Assembly (NCBI GenBank): GCA_034509755.1
Contig: CM067552.1
Span: 19,154,753-19,218,752, forward strand
Reading direction: 5' to 3'
DNA: 64,000 bases
Source of the DNA: Anisodus tanguticus
Lineage: Eukaryota > Streptophyta > Magnoliopsida > Solanales > Solanaceae
Shown: positions 46,029 through 57,905 of the stretch, in pieces
Layout of the letters: every line of letters starts with the position of its first letter
Position numbering within the stretch: the stretch's first letter is position 1
Translations under genes and position numbers: made by a program
Notes under the pieces: generated by a model
Databases searched by the model: none
What the model saw: the letters and a program-made list of their open reading frames with translations, nothing else
What the model was told of the DNA's origin: nothing

Positions 46029-46078
46029 ATGAACTCAGATGTTGTTGATTTGGACACTTTCAGAAGCCTTCTTCAAAA
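46029..46078 (+). pseudogene. Possible orphan first exon of a host gene
   Basis: ATG followed by 16 codons (MNSDVVDLDTFRSLLQ) and a GT donor (gtaaac at 46079). The ~200 bp before it look like a promoter and leader: TATA-like tgtatatattg near 45898 and a CT-rich run (tctctcgcactctcac) just before the ATG. Element D sits in the would-be intron, 65 bp downstream. No matching second exon was found after 50545, so the gene is cut or the exon is chance. Product not recognised. Confidence 0.3.
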
Positions 46079-46143
46079 GTAAACACCCCCTCTCCCCATT
46101 TTCAAAATGAACCCAAGTGACTTATGCATCTATTAGTGGTTAG

Positions 46144-46187
46144 GGTAGAATAATGTAATTCTCCTTGATAGAGTTCTCTTATTAATG

Positions 46188-46243
<56 letters not shown>

Positions 46244-46351
46244 TATACAATTGTAGTCCTAATAGAATTAGGATCTCTATTTTACCTTAATTACACTAAA
46301 ATAATTAGTACATATTATATTGTGAATATATATGGAATATATTCACTATCA
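46144..46351 (-). repeat. Element D left LTR with microsatellites
   Basis: Contains (TA)n at about 46187-46220 followed by (GA)n to 46242; the right LTR has only a short tatatata here. The expansion happened after insertion. Confidence 0.8.
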
Positions 46352-47639
46352 CACCCTCTCAGTCGGAACGGAAGGAGGCCGGACGCTAAGACTGAATCTG
46401 AAGTCAAGGAACAGTTGTCGAGGAAGCCCCTTTGTAAAGATATATGCGTACTGATACGAAGAATGAACATGCAACACCCTAACGTGACCCATTGCAACCT
46501 TCTCACGAACGAAGTGAATATCCATATCAATATGTTTGGTTCGTTGATGTTGAACCGGGTTATGAGACAGGTAGACAGCAGATATATTATCACAGTAAAT
46601 CAAAGATGTCTTATGAATGGGACAATGAAGCTCAAGAAGGAGATTCAGAGCCAACATATCTCGGCAACAACATTTGCAATGCCTCGATATTCTGCTTCTG
46701 CACTCGAACGGGAAAGAGTGGCTTGCCGCTTGGTAGACCACGATATGATATTATCCCCCAGAAACACACATTAGCCGGACATAGAGTGACGGGTGTCCGG
46801 ACAGCTAGCCCAATCTGCGTCTGTGTAGGAGAGAAATCTAGTCAGTGCTGAGGGATATAAATGAAGTCCATAGTCAAGAGTGCCCTTAACGTATCGAATA
46901 ATACGCTTAAGAGTTGTAAAGTGAGGCTCCCTAGGAGCGTGCATGAAGAAGCACATCTACTAAACTGCATATGCAATATCTGGCCGAGTGAAGGTGAGAT
47001 ACTGAAGAGCACCTGTGAGACTCCTATAAAGAGAGGTATCACTGACCGCATCCCCATTATCTGCACTGAGTTTGGACTTAGAGTCGTTATGAGTGGGCAT
47101 AATCTTGCAGTTTTCTATTTTAGCCCTATAGACAATCTCCTCTACATACTTATGCTGACACAAAAACATGGCATGTACGGATATGGTCATTGATATCCCC
47201 AAAAAATAACTCAACTTACCCAAATTTGTCATAGCAAATTTGGACTTGAGCAGGGAAATGATCTCGTGTTTCAGAGTATCAAAAGGAGATGTCAGAACAA
47301 TATCATCCACATATAAAAGAAGATAAGTCATGTCAGTACCTCGATGAAAAATCACAGGGAAGGATCACTCTTGCTGCACATGAACCCTATTTGTATGACG
47401 TATGTAGCAAACCTCTCATACCAAGCCCTAGGGGCTTGTTTCAAACCATAGAGTGACTTACAAAGACGGTAGACATAATGAGGAACCTCTGGATGCACAA
47501 AGTCAGGCGGTTGATGCATATAAACGGTTTCTTTCAAGTCCCCATGTAAGAAAGCATTTTTTATATCAAGCTGGTGAATAGACCAATTTTTCCCCATAGC
47601 TATGCTTAACATTGTGCGAATGGTGGCAAGTTTGACCAC
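46349..47639 (-). pseudogene. Element D reverse transcriptase and RNase H, broken
   Basis: RT N-part 47352-47639 ('QLDIKNAFLHGDLK', 'SLYGLKQAPRAWY'), RT C-part 46960-47355 with intact YVDD ('LLLYVDDIVLTS'), RNase H start at 46771-46956 ('SYTDADWASC') and RNase H end at 46349-46741 ('YCDNISAVYLS', 'YIFTKGLP'). Three frame changes. Confidence 0.75.
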
Positions 47640-48948
47640 CGGACTAAACGTCTCACCATAATCAACACCCTCCTACTGACCAGTACCATTAGCCACAAGT
47701 GTTTCCTGGTGGCGTTCAATATCTCCACTATCTCAGAATTTGTGACGATAAAGACACATACAACGAATCACATTCACTCCTTTTGGTTTCGGAACAAGAT
47801 CCCAAGTGTGCTGATTGATTAATGCATTAAACTCGTCACGCATGGCCGCATTCTAATTTGGGTCGAATTTAGCTAGTTTTGGGTTTTTAGAATGGGCTAG
47901 ATGGTTTGAGTGGATAGGTTAAAGTGAACTTTTGGTTTGAAAATCACGTGTTATGCATGGGTTACCATGTGGTGTGTGAGGATGGTCACGGGTGGGGTAA
48001 GGGGGCTGAGAGGGGTCGGGCTGGACTAGGCAGTGGTAAAGGGTAGTGGGGCAGGGTAGTGGGACGGGCAGGGGCTGGGTGGGCAGGGATGGTCATGGGT
48101 AGGGGCTAGGTGCCGAGTGGGAAGGCACGGTCATGGGTTGGGGTAGGCAGAGGCTGGTTGCCGAGGGGCAGGCACGGTCACGGGTTGGGGCAAGTAGGGG
48201 CTGGGTGCCGGGGGCAGACACGATCACGATTGGCAGGACGACCTGAGGGTGAAGATATTGTAGTGCATTTTGGATTAGAGGTGAGGTGTCCGAGTCATCA
48301 AGGAATTCGTAATCAGTGTCGCAAATTTTTTGGATGTTGTCAAACGGGAAAACGTACTCAACAAACGTGACGTGGCGTGAGATTAAGATTTTATCTGTGG
48401 ATAACTCATAGCACAAGTACCCACTATGGTTTGACGAGAAACCTAGAAAGACGCATGGAGTGGAGCGAGGTGCTAATTTGTGAGGGATCATTGAGGCAAG
48501 ATTTGGGTAACAGAGACAACCGAAAATTCAGAGGTGATCATAGGAAGGGATCCGACGGAAGACAATTTCGGTGGGTGTCCTATTTTGGATCGTACAGGTA
48601 GGTAAGATGTTAAGAATGTGTTCTACAATTTTTAATGCATCTACCCAAAATGTAGGGGGGACAGATGCATGAAAAAGGAGGTTACAAATCATATTGTTAG
48701 TGGTGCGGAGAATTCTTTCGGCTTTACTATTTTGAGGAGAAATGAAAAACCATGCCATTAGCCACACAAAAATTATGAAATATGGGGTTATTGAACTCAC
48801 GACCATTATCACATTGAAGCGTTTTGATGTCTTTTTCAAATTGCATTTTAACTAATGTACGAAATTCGAGGAATTTGGAGTAAACTTGAGACTTAAGTTT
48901 AAACGGATAGATCCAAAGGAAGTGAGAAAAGTCATCCAGAAATACCAA
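47640..48948 (-). pseudogene. Element D integrase and linker, broken
   Basis: Integrase core in 48727-48948 ('FLDDFSHFLW', 'CDNGREFNN') and 48528-48839 ('NSKAERILRTTNN', with Ser for the usual Gly). C-terminal part in 48093-48491 ('STPCVFLGFSSNHSGYLCY'). The linker to RT (47640-48090) is G/C-rich and repetitive on the minus strand, with stops. Confidence 0.7.
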
Positions 48949-48974
48949 ATAGTATTTATGACCGAGGTTGCTAA

Positions 48975-49911
48975 TTATAGGAGATGTCCATGATGAATAA
49001 TATCAAAGGGAGAGAAGGTAATACTTAATGAAGACGTAAATGGAAGTCTAACATGTTTTCCTAGATGACAGGAGGAGCAATTATGAGAAAGGTTTCCTTT
49101 ATTACATTGGATTAAATTGCGATTTCTAAGAGAATAAAAAATATGAGCTCCCGGATGACCAAGTCTACTATACCACGTGGAGGAGGAGATGACAGCTAGA
49201 GATGTGAGAGGATTGACACTGGTAGTGGACGTGGATAGGAAAGGATAGAGGTACCCCTCACTATTGCATCTTGTCAGAAGTTTCCCTGTACGTAGGTCCA
49301 TTACAGAAAAACAAAATGGGTCAAAATTAATGGATACAGAATTATCGGTGGCAAATTTTCTGACAGAGATTAGGTTCTTGATAATGTTAGGGCTATATAG
49401 AACGTTTTTAAGGGATAAATGGGGATGTGGTGGTGGGATTAGTGTGTGGCCAAACTCTTGAATTGGAATGAATGACCATTTCCGACCATAATAGATTGAG
49501 GAGTATTTAAATTTCACAGTTGAGGAAGACTACCAGAATTGTTGGTGAGATGAGACATGGCGCCCGTATCCATATACCATGTATCATCGAGCCGACGGGT
49601 AGTGGGCCTCAGTTGCGTACTGGGCCGCTGGACTGTGGGCCTTGGCAGGGGCCATTGTTGTTGTTGGGCCGCTGTGTAGTGGGCCTGGTGGCTGGGTAGT
49701 GGCTCGATGATGCTGGGTCGTTGGGTAGTGGGCCTCGGCAGTGTGCTGGGCCACTGGGCAGTGGGCCTTGGTAGTGGCCACTGTTGTTGCTGACCGCTGT
49801 GTAGTGGGCATGGTCGCTAGGCAGTGGCTCGGCCTACCGAGTCAGGTACTGGGCTTGTGGCTGATATTTTGTGACATCGTGAGTTGAGGAAGCGGAAGCG
49901 GGAGAATCCAT
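48975..49911 (-). pseudogene. Element D gag remnant, protease and GAG-pre-integrase
   Basis: Gag ATG at about 49910 gives MDSPASASSTHDVTKYQ and then a stop, followed by a Gln/Pro/His/Thr-rich stretch to about 49590 with repeated 'GPLPSGP'-like units. The normal ~200-residue UBN2 gag body is absent. The protease motif (WYMDTGAMSHL) lies near 49550-49580, and 48975-49517 continues to the HHCC domain ('TWYSRLGHPGAH', 'CSSCHLGKHVRLPF'). Confidence 0.65.
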
Positions 49912-50357
49912 GGGGTTTACCGAAAATTTGTGGAAGAATCTCGGTGGAGAGGTTGTCGTATATCAGTTGTATAACAGCGGTATACCGGCCTGCTTATGTG
50001 ATAAGTGTATCAGATTGTGTATACTACATGTATACTTAATGTATAAATGCTACAAAACAGGGAATATAGGGGCTGTGTGTTGTGTATATCGTTGTATAAC
50101 AGCGGTATACAGATTTTGTTTGAGAAGAAGGGGAGTATATCATGGAGTAGCATGGTATACGGGCATGTATATCACGGGATAATGAGGTATATAAGTAGAT
50201 TGTGAGAGAAAACGTTTGTATATCACGTAGAAGCAGGGTATACTGGATGTATATCATGAAGAGGCGGTGGTATACAGGGCAGTATACGGCTGGATATCGC
50301 CGGGAAAAGGGGCGATTTAGGGTTAGGGTAGGGAGGGATTTTTGGCTCTTGATACAA
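49912..50357 (-). other. Element D leader, rich in GTATAC palindromes
   Basis: About 450 bp between primer site and gag start with eight gtatac hexamers (49979 to 50282) plus several tatatca/tgtatatc motifs. No coding sequence. Confidence 0.6.
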
Positions 50358-50539
50358 TGTAAAATAGTGTAATTCTCCTTGATGGAGTTCTCTTATTAAT
50401 ATCAAAGGGAGAAAACGTAATATATATATAGTATACAATTATAGTCCTAATAGAATTATGATCTCTATTTTACCTTAATTACACTAAAATAATTAGTATA
50501 GAATATATTGTGAATATATATGGAGTATATTCACTATCA
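50358..50539 (-). repeat. Element D right LTR
   Basis: tgtaaaatagtgtaattc to cactatca on the plus strand. Confidence 0.8.
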
Positions 50540-50667
50540 GTTAGCTTAGTCTTTGCAGTATAGCAGATAAATGAATATTGTATTGTTGATTCCTTGAATA
50601 GATGTTCTAGAGAGAAGAGTCATCTAAGTGGTGTTTCTTTATTCTACGCGGCATCTTTCGACATTCC

Positions 50668-50874
50668 AATTATTCCCTTTTCTCAAATAGATTGTTCTAC
50701 TTTTCTTATTAGTTTGTTTCAAAAAGATTAGTGAAATAATTTGATTTTATGAGATGATTTACAACCACACAAATATCTAAAGTTTGTTTTGGACCACACA
50801 TTTCAAAAGTCTTCATTTATTTCTTAAATTTTGTGCTAAATCAAACTAGGTTAATCTTATTGGACGGAGGGAGT
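50668..50874. mobile_element. Stowaway-like MITE
   Basis: Right end ggacggagggagta, left end attattcccttttctc, TA at both edges. A typical Solanaceae short MITE of about 200 bp. Confidence 0.5.
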
Positions 50875-50911
50875 AGATTTAGGAGCTAAAAATTATAGGG
50901 TCCTATTGAAA

Positions 50912-52005
50912 AGTCATCTAGTAATTGGTTTTTGGGTAATTACTAGGGTAATAATTACACAGTCTAGTAATTACACTGTAGATTAATTATCAAGACTTGT
51001 TTATGAATCATAATGTAATTACAGTGGATTACAAATGTAATGTTTGATGAACAAGTGTAATTACATAGTTAAAATTTTATTTTTAAAAAATAATTAATAT
51101 AAAAAACTAAACATTAATGTTTGAAAAATATATGTGTATATAAGAAATATTACTAAATTGTATCTATTGCTAGGTATTTAAGATACATGTATTTTTTTCA
51201 AATACAGTTTAAAATAATTACAAATTTTTAACTAATATAGTAAAAAATTATTGATATGTAGTTTTCAAATAAATAGTATTTTAATTGAATTAATTAATAA
51301 AAATTATAACTAAACACACATTTTGTAGGAGCATCATAGATTGCATCTTTCATAAAAGCATTAATATTTATAGTCATAATTTTATAACATTGTTCAAATG
51401 TTTGTTAAAAAGTAATTTATCAAATCTAACATTGGGTATAAATCAAGTTTGTCTATAACCTTATTTAACAAGGAAATCTAACTTTAATGTCATCATTCAT
51501 TATAAGTCAAGTTGTAGACGACTCATTCTTTCTATGATTAGGAAGTATAGTTTCAAAAAGAATAGAATAATAACTCAACTAAGTGAAATTAAAAAAATAA
51601 TAAAATAAAATAAAATATGACAAGTTATTAAAGCACATGAAGTAAATGTTGGGAATGAAGAGTAAGATAATGAAAGATAAATAATGTAGAATAATATATT
51701 AAAGAAAACAAAAACTATTTATAAACGAATAGAAATAAAAAATAAATTTAAATAATAGAAATTAAATTAAAATAAATAAGGAAAGAAAATAAAAAATAAC
51801 CTTGTGATTAAATCATGTAATTACCATTAATTCTCAAACATGTAATTACCATTAATCAACTAATTGAAGATTGTAATTACTCCCTCTCAATTACATCTAA
51901 TTACATGTTAATCAAATAATTACTTTGGTTAGACAAACATGCCAAATTGTGTAATTACATCAAATTACATTCTATTTCAATTACATGGTGGCTTTCCAAA
52001 CATGC
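50912..52005. mobile_element. Possible MITE rich in 'gtaattac' motifs
   Basis: Both ends show a diverged inverted repeat: left ttgaaaagtcatctagtaatt, right (reverse complement) ttggaaagccaccatgtaatt. Many gtaattac motifs lie near both ends, with an AT-rich centre. No target duplication established. Confidence 0.35.
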
Positions 52006-52344
52006 CCTTAATTGAAAACGTAACTAATTATTGGTCAACCAATTTAAAGAGGTGGGTTAGAATTTTGATCTAATTTTTGTGAGAATTTTTAAGGGGTGTT
52101 GTTTAAACCAGTTAAAAATGATCTAAGGTGGTTGTCTACAAAATTTGAAGTCATTAGCGGGTATTTGGACTGATTTTGAACAAAAATTGCAACTAAAAAT
52201 CATAGAAGAAGTTCGTCACTATAGATAGTGACCGTTTATATATTTTATACACTTTTATACAAGATTGTTATATTTTGGTATACTATTATACATTGTTATA
52301 CAAAGTAATTTCTTGTATAAATGTATAAACAACAACAATATAGA
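52006..52344. other. AT-rich intergenic DNA
   Basis: No gene. A short run of repeated ttatac motifs at 52234-52330. Confidence 0.5.
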
Positions 52345-53555
52345 GTTAATTCTCTAATTGATCACCCAAGTTTTGAAAATTGCTTACAAAAATCACTTTT
52401 ATTTTTTTTAAGACAAGACTATTACTGTTTCCTCAAAAAGTACTAAACACCTTAAAAGCCTCTTTCTCTCCTATTTGACATGTCATGTCATTAAAACCTT
52501 TTTCCAAAAAAGAAAAAACTATTTAACTCATCAAGCTCATTCAACTAAACCTATATTTTATACCCAATAAAATATTAAAAAGAGGCAAAGGAATAAAATC
52601 ATACTTTCTATTAATTAACATTTTTTAAAAGTAAGATTTTATACTTTCTATTATGTCACTTTTTTTATATCTATGATTTTCTTTATCTCAATTCAAATAT
52701 ATAATCCTTCAATTTAAATTTAAATTCAAGTAGTTTTATCTTTCTATTCAAATTTAAATATTCTTAAATATCATATTTTTCCACATTAAACAATATATTA
52801 TTTCCACATTAAAATGGAATTACGCAAATAACACAGAGATTACGTACTTTCGTATCAGTTTAACTTTTAAAAAATCTAATTAAATTGTATATTTTAAAAA
52901 TATAAAGTTAGTGTATCTTTTCTATGTATTTTGAGTTATTTATCTTAAACATGTAATGTATAACTTTTTGGTATTTCCATTTTCATATTATCGATATCTT
53001 TTTATTTCTCTCGCAAAAGGTATAGAATTTTCATTAGTAAAATATTTATTTAAAATATTTTATCATTATTCTTATATTTTATTTTGACATAGTATATTAT
53101 TAGTCTTACGTGAAATATAATATATTCTTAGTCTCTTTCATGTTAAGAATAGATATTCCAACTTGTCATGCTGATAGCTAGTAATATATTAAACTAAATC
53201 CCTAAAGTAACTCAAATTCAAGTTTTTATACTAATTTTAAAATTTATCTATAGATTTAAAAACTTCATCTTTTAATTCAAATTCCTTTAGAATACATGCT
53301 AGTTCGTTCCTTAGCTGTTTTTTTAATCGGGTCATGTTAATAGTTTTAATGAGTTAAATATGTCTATTATTAAAAATAATGGGGCTTTAGTGACATGGCA
53401 TATCAACTAGGAAAGAAGGAGGCTTTTGAGGTGTTTAATATTTTTTGCGGAAAATAATGATAGTGGAGTGATATTCTTGTCCTAAAGAAATAAAAGTGAT
53501 TTTTTCCCAACAATTTTCAAAACTTGATGACCATCCATGAAACTAATTCCCTAAC
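52345..53555. mobile_element. Long-inverted-repeat element, non-coding
   Basis: The first ~180 bp are the reverse complement of the last ~190 bp with moderate divergence (shared caagttttgaaaattg, aatcacttttatttctt-like and ttaaacacctcaaaagcc-like blocks). The interior is AT-rich with no transposase. The long arms suggest a MULE-type or foldback element; no target duplication was found. Confidence 0.55.
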
Positions 53556-53556
53556 A

Positions 53557-53612
53557 TACCCGGTGTAGTCCACGAGTTAGGATCTAGGGGTAGGATATAC
53601 ACAGATCTTACA
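53557..53612 (+). repeat. SINE-like fragment
   Basis: acccggtgtagtccac and the following aggatctaggggtagg resemble the body of common Solanaceae SINEs ('ggtgtactcccac...ggggtctggggaggg'), judged from memory. Short and diverged. Confidence 0.35.
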
Positions 53613-54673
53613 TCTACTTTTGGGTATATAAACACCTTGTATACACTTGTATACAAGGTTGATACTTTGTCTACAGTAAGTGTATAATATGTATACTGCT
53701 GTCTAGCATGTATATAAATAATGTAGCAACATTTGTTTTGGCTATGCGGGTGTAAACTGAAAATATGACTATATGGGTGTAATATATTGTGTTGGAGTGT
53801 ATATTTTTGAATAATTCCCTTTTTTGTTTTTATGATATTTCATAATATAAAGATATAAAGTGTTTAGTTGTAAAAATATTGAGGTATATCGTAAATAAGT
53901 AAATTAATATAAGTGACATGATATAATTCAGAAGATAAACGGAAATCTAAAATACAAATATCTATAAATTAAATTCATTAAATTTTAAACAACGATAAGT
54001 ATTTTACACACCCACTTTAATGAGTTTTTCTTTAGTAGAGACTACTTTATTTTAATTTTGATATGCACTTTCAAAACACTTATATAGGAAATGAACGACA
54101 ATATTTGATAAGATATAGTACACTTATTTGTAATAAAACTTTTGTATTTAGTACATGCAGGCCATTTTATTTTTTAATAATTAATTTATAGGGATTTGCA
54201 ATTTGTAATTGTAATTTGCATTTTTTTAGTTTTAATTCAGTAACTATAAAGTTACTTATTACTTACGGATGTGGTTCTTATATCTCAAAATAAAATACTA
54301 AAATGACTTGTAACATGAAAATCATACTTAAACTAATATATTATGCAAGATCTCCATATATATGTGGTTTAAGTGTTGCGGTCACATAATTGGGATATTT
54401 CATTATATGGGAATTCATGATTTCGAAGTATACAGTACGAATCACAGCTAAGTTATATTATATAAGTGTTTAAAATAAATTATTTTGGTCTCTTTTAGTA
54501 TCGTAGACTTGAAGTTTTCCTAAAATATGTCGGCTCATTACTAGTAGTAATACTTACCAATATTCTTATATTTGGAGTCACATTGTTTCAACAAAAAAAA
54601 ATTAGGACCTTCTAACAGAATAATCTTTCGACATTTCATAATAAAAATTCTCTACACATATAGAAAAGAGAAG
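53613..54673. other. AT-rich intergenic DNA
   Basis: About 1 kb with no frame or repeat that I can support. Confidence 0.5.
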
Positions 54674-54985
54674 TATAAGAAATAATCTATTTCTTATTTT
54701 CATTAATTAAATAGAATATATACAAGTTATATTAGAAAAATCATATTCCTATTCTAATATCAAAACCATATTCTAATAGTCCAAGACTTCTATAATTATG
54801 GTAAGTATACAACACTAATTAATGCAATATTTACACTTAAAATATTATCTAAACTATTACCTAATCACGGTACAAACCGTGGACCATAATCTGTCCATAA
54901 ATTGTACCCAAGCCGAGACATAATATGTACAAAGCACATGATATACATTAAGTGTATATCACGTTTATACAACCTATATTTAACA
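54674..54985 (-). repeat. Element C left LTR
   Basis: tataagaaataat (consensus tgaaag) to TTTAACA. Confidence 0.82.
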
Positions 54986-56515
54986 CACCCCCGCAGTCAT
55001 AGCGGGAGGTCTTCGTACGCTGAGATTGTCTCTAAAATCTTCAAAAAGGACCGAGGGAAGACCCTTTGTAAAGATGTCTACAATTTGATACCTGGAAGGG
55101 ACATGGCAGACACGTACTTGACCACGAGCGACCTTTTCGCGAACAAAGTGAATGTCCATCTCGATATGTTTAGTGCGCTGGTGCTGAACCGGATTTCCAG
55201 AAAGGTAGATGACACTAATATTATCACAATAAACCAAGGTCGCTTTTTGAATAGGACAATGTAGCTCTAATAGAAGATTACGTAACCAACATGATTCAGA
55301 GACCACATTGGCTACCCCTCGATACTCGGCCTCTGCACTAGAGCGTGATAAAGTCGACTGACGCTTGGCAGACCAGGAGACCAAGTTATTACCAAGAAAC
55401 ATACAATAGCCAGACGTAGACCGTCTGGTGTCCGGACAGCCACCCCAATTAGCATCTGTATACGATATAAGTGTAGACGTCGATGAAGGATATAAATGTA
55501 AGCCATAGTCATGTGTCCCCAAAATATACTGAATGATGCGTTTGAGCACATTCATGTGTTCAACCCTGTGATCGTGCATAAACAAACACACCTGCTGTAC
55601 GACATACGTAATATCTGATCTCGTGAATGTAAGATACTGAAGTGCTCCTGCAAGACTGCGATAGCGGGTCGAATTCTCGTATGGTGCGCCGGCTGCAGCA
55701 CCAAGCTTGGGCTTAGTATCAACTGGAGTAGAAATGGACTTACAGGATGACATCCCCGCCCTCTCAATGATCTCAGCTGCATACTTTCTTGGGGATAAGA
55801 ACAACCCATCTGCATGACGAGTGACAACAATCCCCAAAAAGTAACTCAACGGCCCCAAGTCTTTCATAGCAAACTTAGAACTGAGCATTGTCATGATAGA
55901 CTGGCGTAATGCATCAAAAGAGGCAGTCAAGATAATATCATCCACATATAATAGTATATAAGCCAAGGAAGAACCACTACGATATATGAACAATGAATTA
56001 TCAGACCTGATGTGAGAGAACCCAATAATCGAAACATAGTCTGCAAACCTCTTATACCAAGCCCTTGGGGACTGCTTAAGACCATACCAGGACTTCTTTA
56101 ACAAACAGACATGATGAGAATATTTGGGATCCCAGAACCCCAAGGGCTGATGCATATAAACTGTCTCCTTGAGATCACCGTGTAAGAAAGCATTTTTCAC
56201 ATCTAACTGATGAATGAGCCATGCTTTCGAAAGACCCAAGCTGAGCACCGTATGAATGGTAGCCGGTTTGACCACCAGACTAAATGTCTCACCACAATCC
56301 ACACCAACCTGATGAGTCTTACCATCACCGACAAGATAAGCCTTATGCCTCGCAAAAGAACCGTCAGAATTGTCCTTATGAGCAAAAATCCACATAGACC
56401 GAATAATATTAACATCAGATGGACGGGGCACTAACTCCCATGTCTTATTATCAATAAGGGCATTATATTCGTCGGTCATATCAATTTTCCAATTCGCGTC
56501 ATTTAACGCAGACAC
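54980..56515 (-). pseudogene. Element C RT and RNase H, 511 codons open
   Basis: Covers the RT lead-in ('YNALIDNKTWELV', residues ~18-30), the fingers/palm with YVDD at residues 190-193, connection and RNase H ('YTDANWGGC', 'SSAEAEYRG'), and ends 'DIFTKGLP' then PPAMTAGVC. The stop falls in the first bases of the 3' LTR. This is the longest intact RT in the window; its frame is broken only upstream, from the integrase. Confidence 0.82.
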
Positions 56516-56594
56516 TGAGTTACGGGATAAGGGTGATTTAAGAACATTAAAATTTAAATTAAAATATCTTTTCTGTTTAAAAATACCTCGTTGA

Positions 56595-57905
56595 CTACAG
56601 TGTTGCTGGAACTGTTACCGGTGACGGAACAGTGAGTCCAGCGGGCAGTGGGCCCGCTAGAGGATTTGGGGTGCGGGACATGTCCGAAAAATGGTGAATA
56701 ACATACGGGGATATACCATCATCCAAAAAATTATACGAACTAGGCACGGGATTACTCACCTTAGCAAACAGAAATTGAAATTCATCAAAAATTACATGGT
56801 GACTAATGATGATTTTATTAGATGATAAATCAAAACATTTATAACCACGATGATTAGACGGATAACCCAAAAACACACAAGGGGTAGACCAAGCCTGAAG
56901 TTTGTTAATTATGGTTGACGGAAACAACAGATAACATAAGCACCCAAAGACCCTAAGATGTGAGAACGAATGAGTCTTATTATATAACATATGAAGGGGG
57001 GATGAATACGTCAAACTTTTGATAGGAAGAATGTTAAGGAGATATGTAGCCATGTGTAGAGCATGATGCCAAAAGGTGGGGGTACGGAAGCATGAATCAA
57101 TAAAGTTCAGACAATATTGTTAATGGTATGAATTTTTCATTCGGCTTTCCCATTTTGTGAAGACGTATGAGGGCAAGAAAAAAGAAAATTGATCCCATTA
57201 TTAGCACAAAATTCCCGAAATACCCCATTATCATATTCTTTGCCGTTATCACATTGGATATTCTTTATTTCCCGTTAGAATTGGGTTTTAATGAATGCTC
57301 TAAATTTTAAGAAGGTGGAAAATTGAGATTTTTTCGCTATCGAAAAAGTCCATAAAAATTAGAATAATCATCCAAAAGGAGAATATAATAACGATGACCC
57401 AAATAACTGAGAACAAGAGACGTCCATAGATCATTATAAATAATATCAAATGACATTAGAGTATGCGAATTAGAGTCTACAAACGGCAATCTAACAATTT
57501 TCCCTAAAGAACAAGATTGACAATTTGGAGTACTACGCGTACCCTTACAAGAAATAAATATTTTTTTATCTAAGAAGACAAAATAGACGACCCCGGATGA
57601 CCTAGACGGCCATGCCACAAGAAATGAGCAAGGGCGGCAAACGTAAATGGCATGGCTTGACTCGAAAGACCGAAACTCGGTGTGATTGGATAAAGATCTC
57701 CCCTACCATCACACCTCATGATAGGACTCCCCGTCTTAAAATCCTTCACAGAAAATTCAAACGGATCAAATTCAATAGAAACAGAATTATCAGTTGTGAA
57801 TTTATGGATATACACTAAATTTTTAATCAATTTAGGGGCATGAAGGGTATTTTTCAAGATAAGAGGTGGATGGGGTGGAGACAAAGTTTTATGATATAAC
57901 CACAA
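56595..57905 (-). pseudogene. Element C integrase and GAG-pre-integrase, broken
   Basis: 57570-57905 holds the end of the protease and the start of the HHCC region; 57337-57618 holds 'CKGTRSTPNCQSCSLGK' and the first integrase Asp ('YNDLW', expected HSDLW). The core between 57054 and 57337 has several indels. 56595-57053 is the C-terminal part and linker. Confidence 0.7.

Larger units (their letters stand above)
46144..50539 (-). mobile_element. Copia element D (older, second family)
   Basis: LTRs 46144-46351 and 50358-50539, target duplication gttag (46139-46143 and 50540-50544), primer site TGTATCAAGAGCC on the minus strand inside the right LTR. Order gag(partial)-protease-integrase-RT-RNase H. 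Diverged from A/B/C in every domain, with more stops, and the body of gag is missing. Confidence 0.82.

Noticed and set aside
45817..46032. 71-codon frame before the possible orphan exon
   Set aside because: Different frame from the ATG at 46029, unremarkable composition, and it overlaps what looks like promoter and leader.
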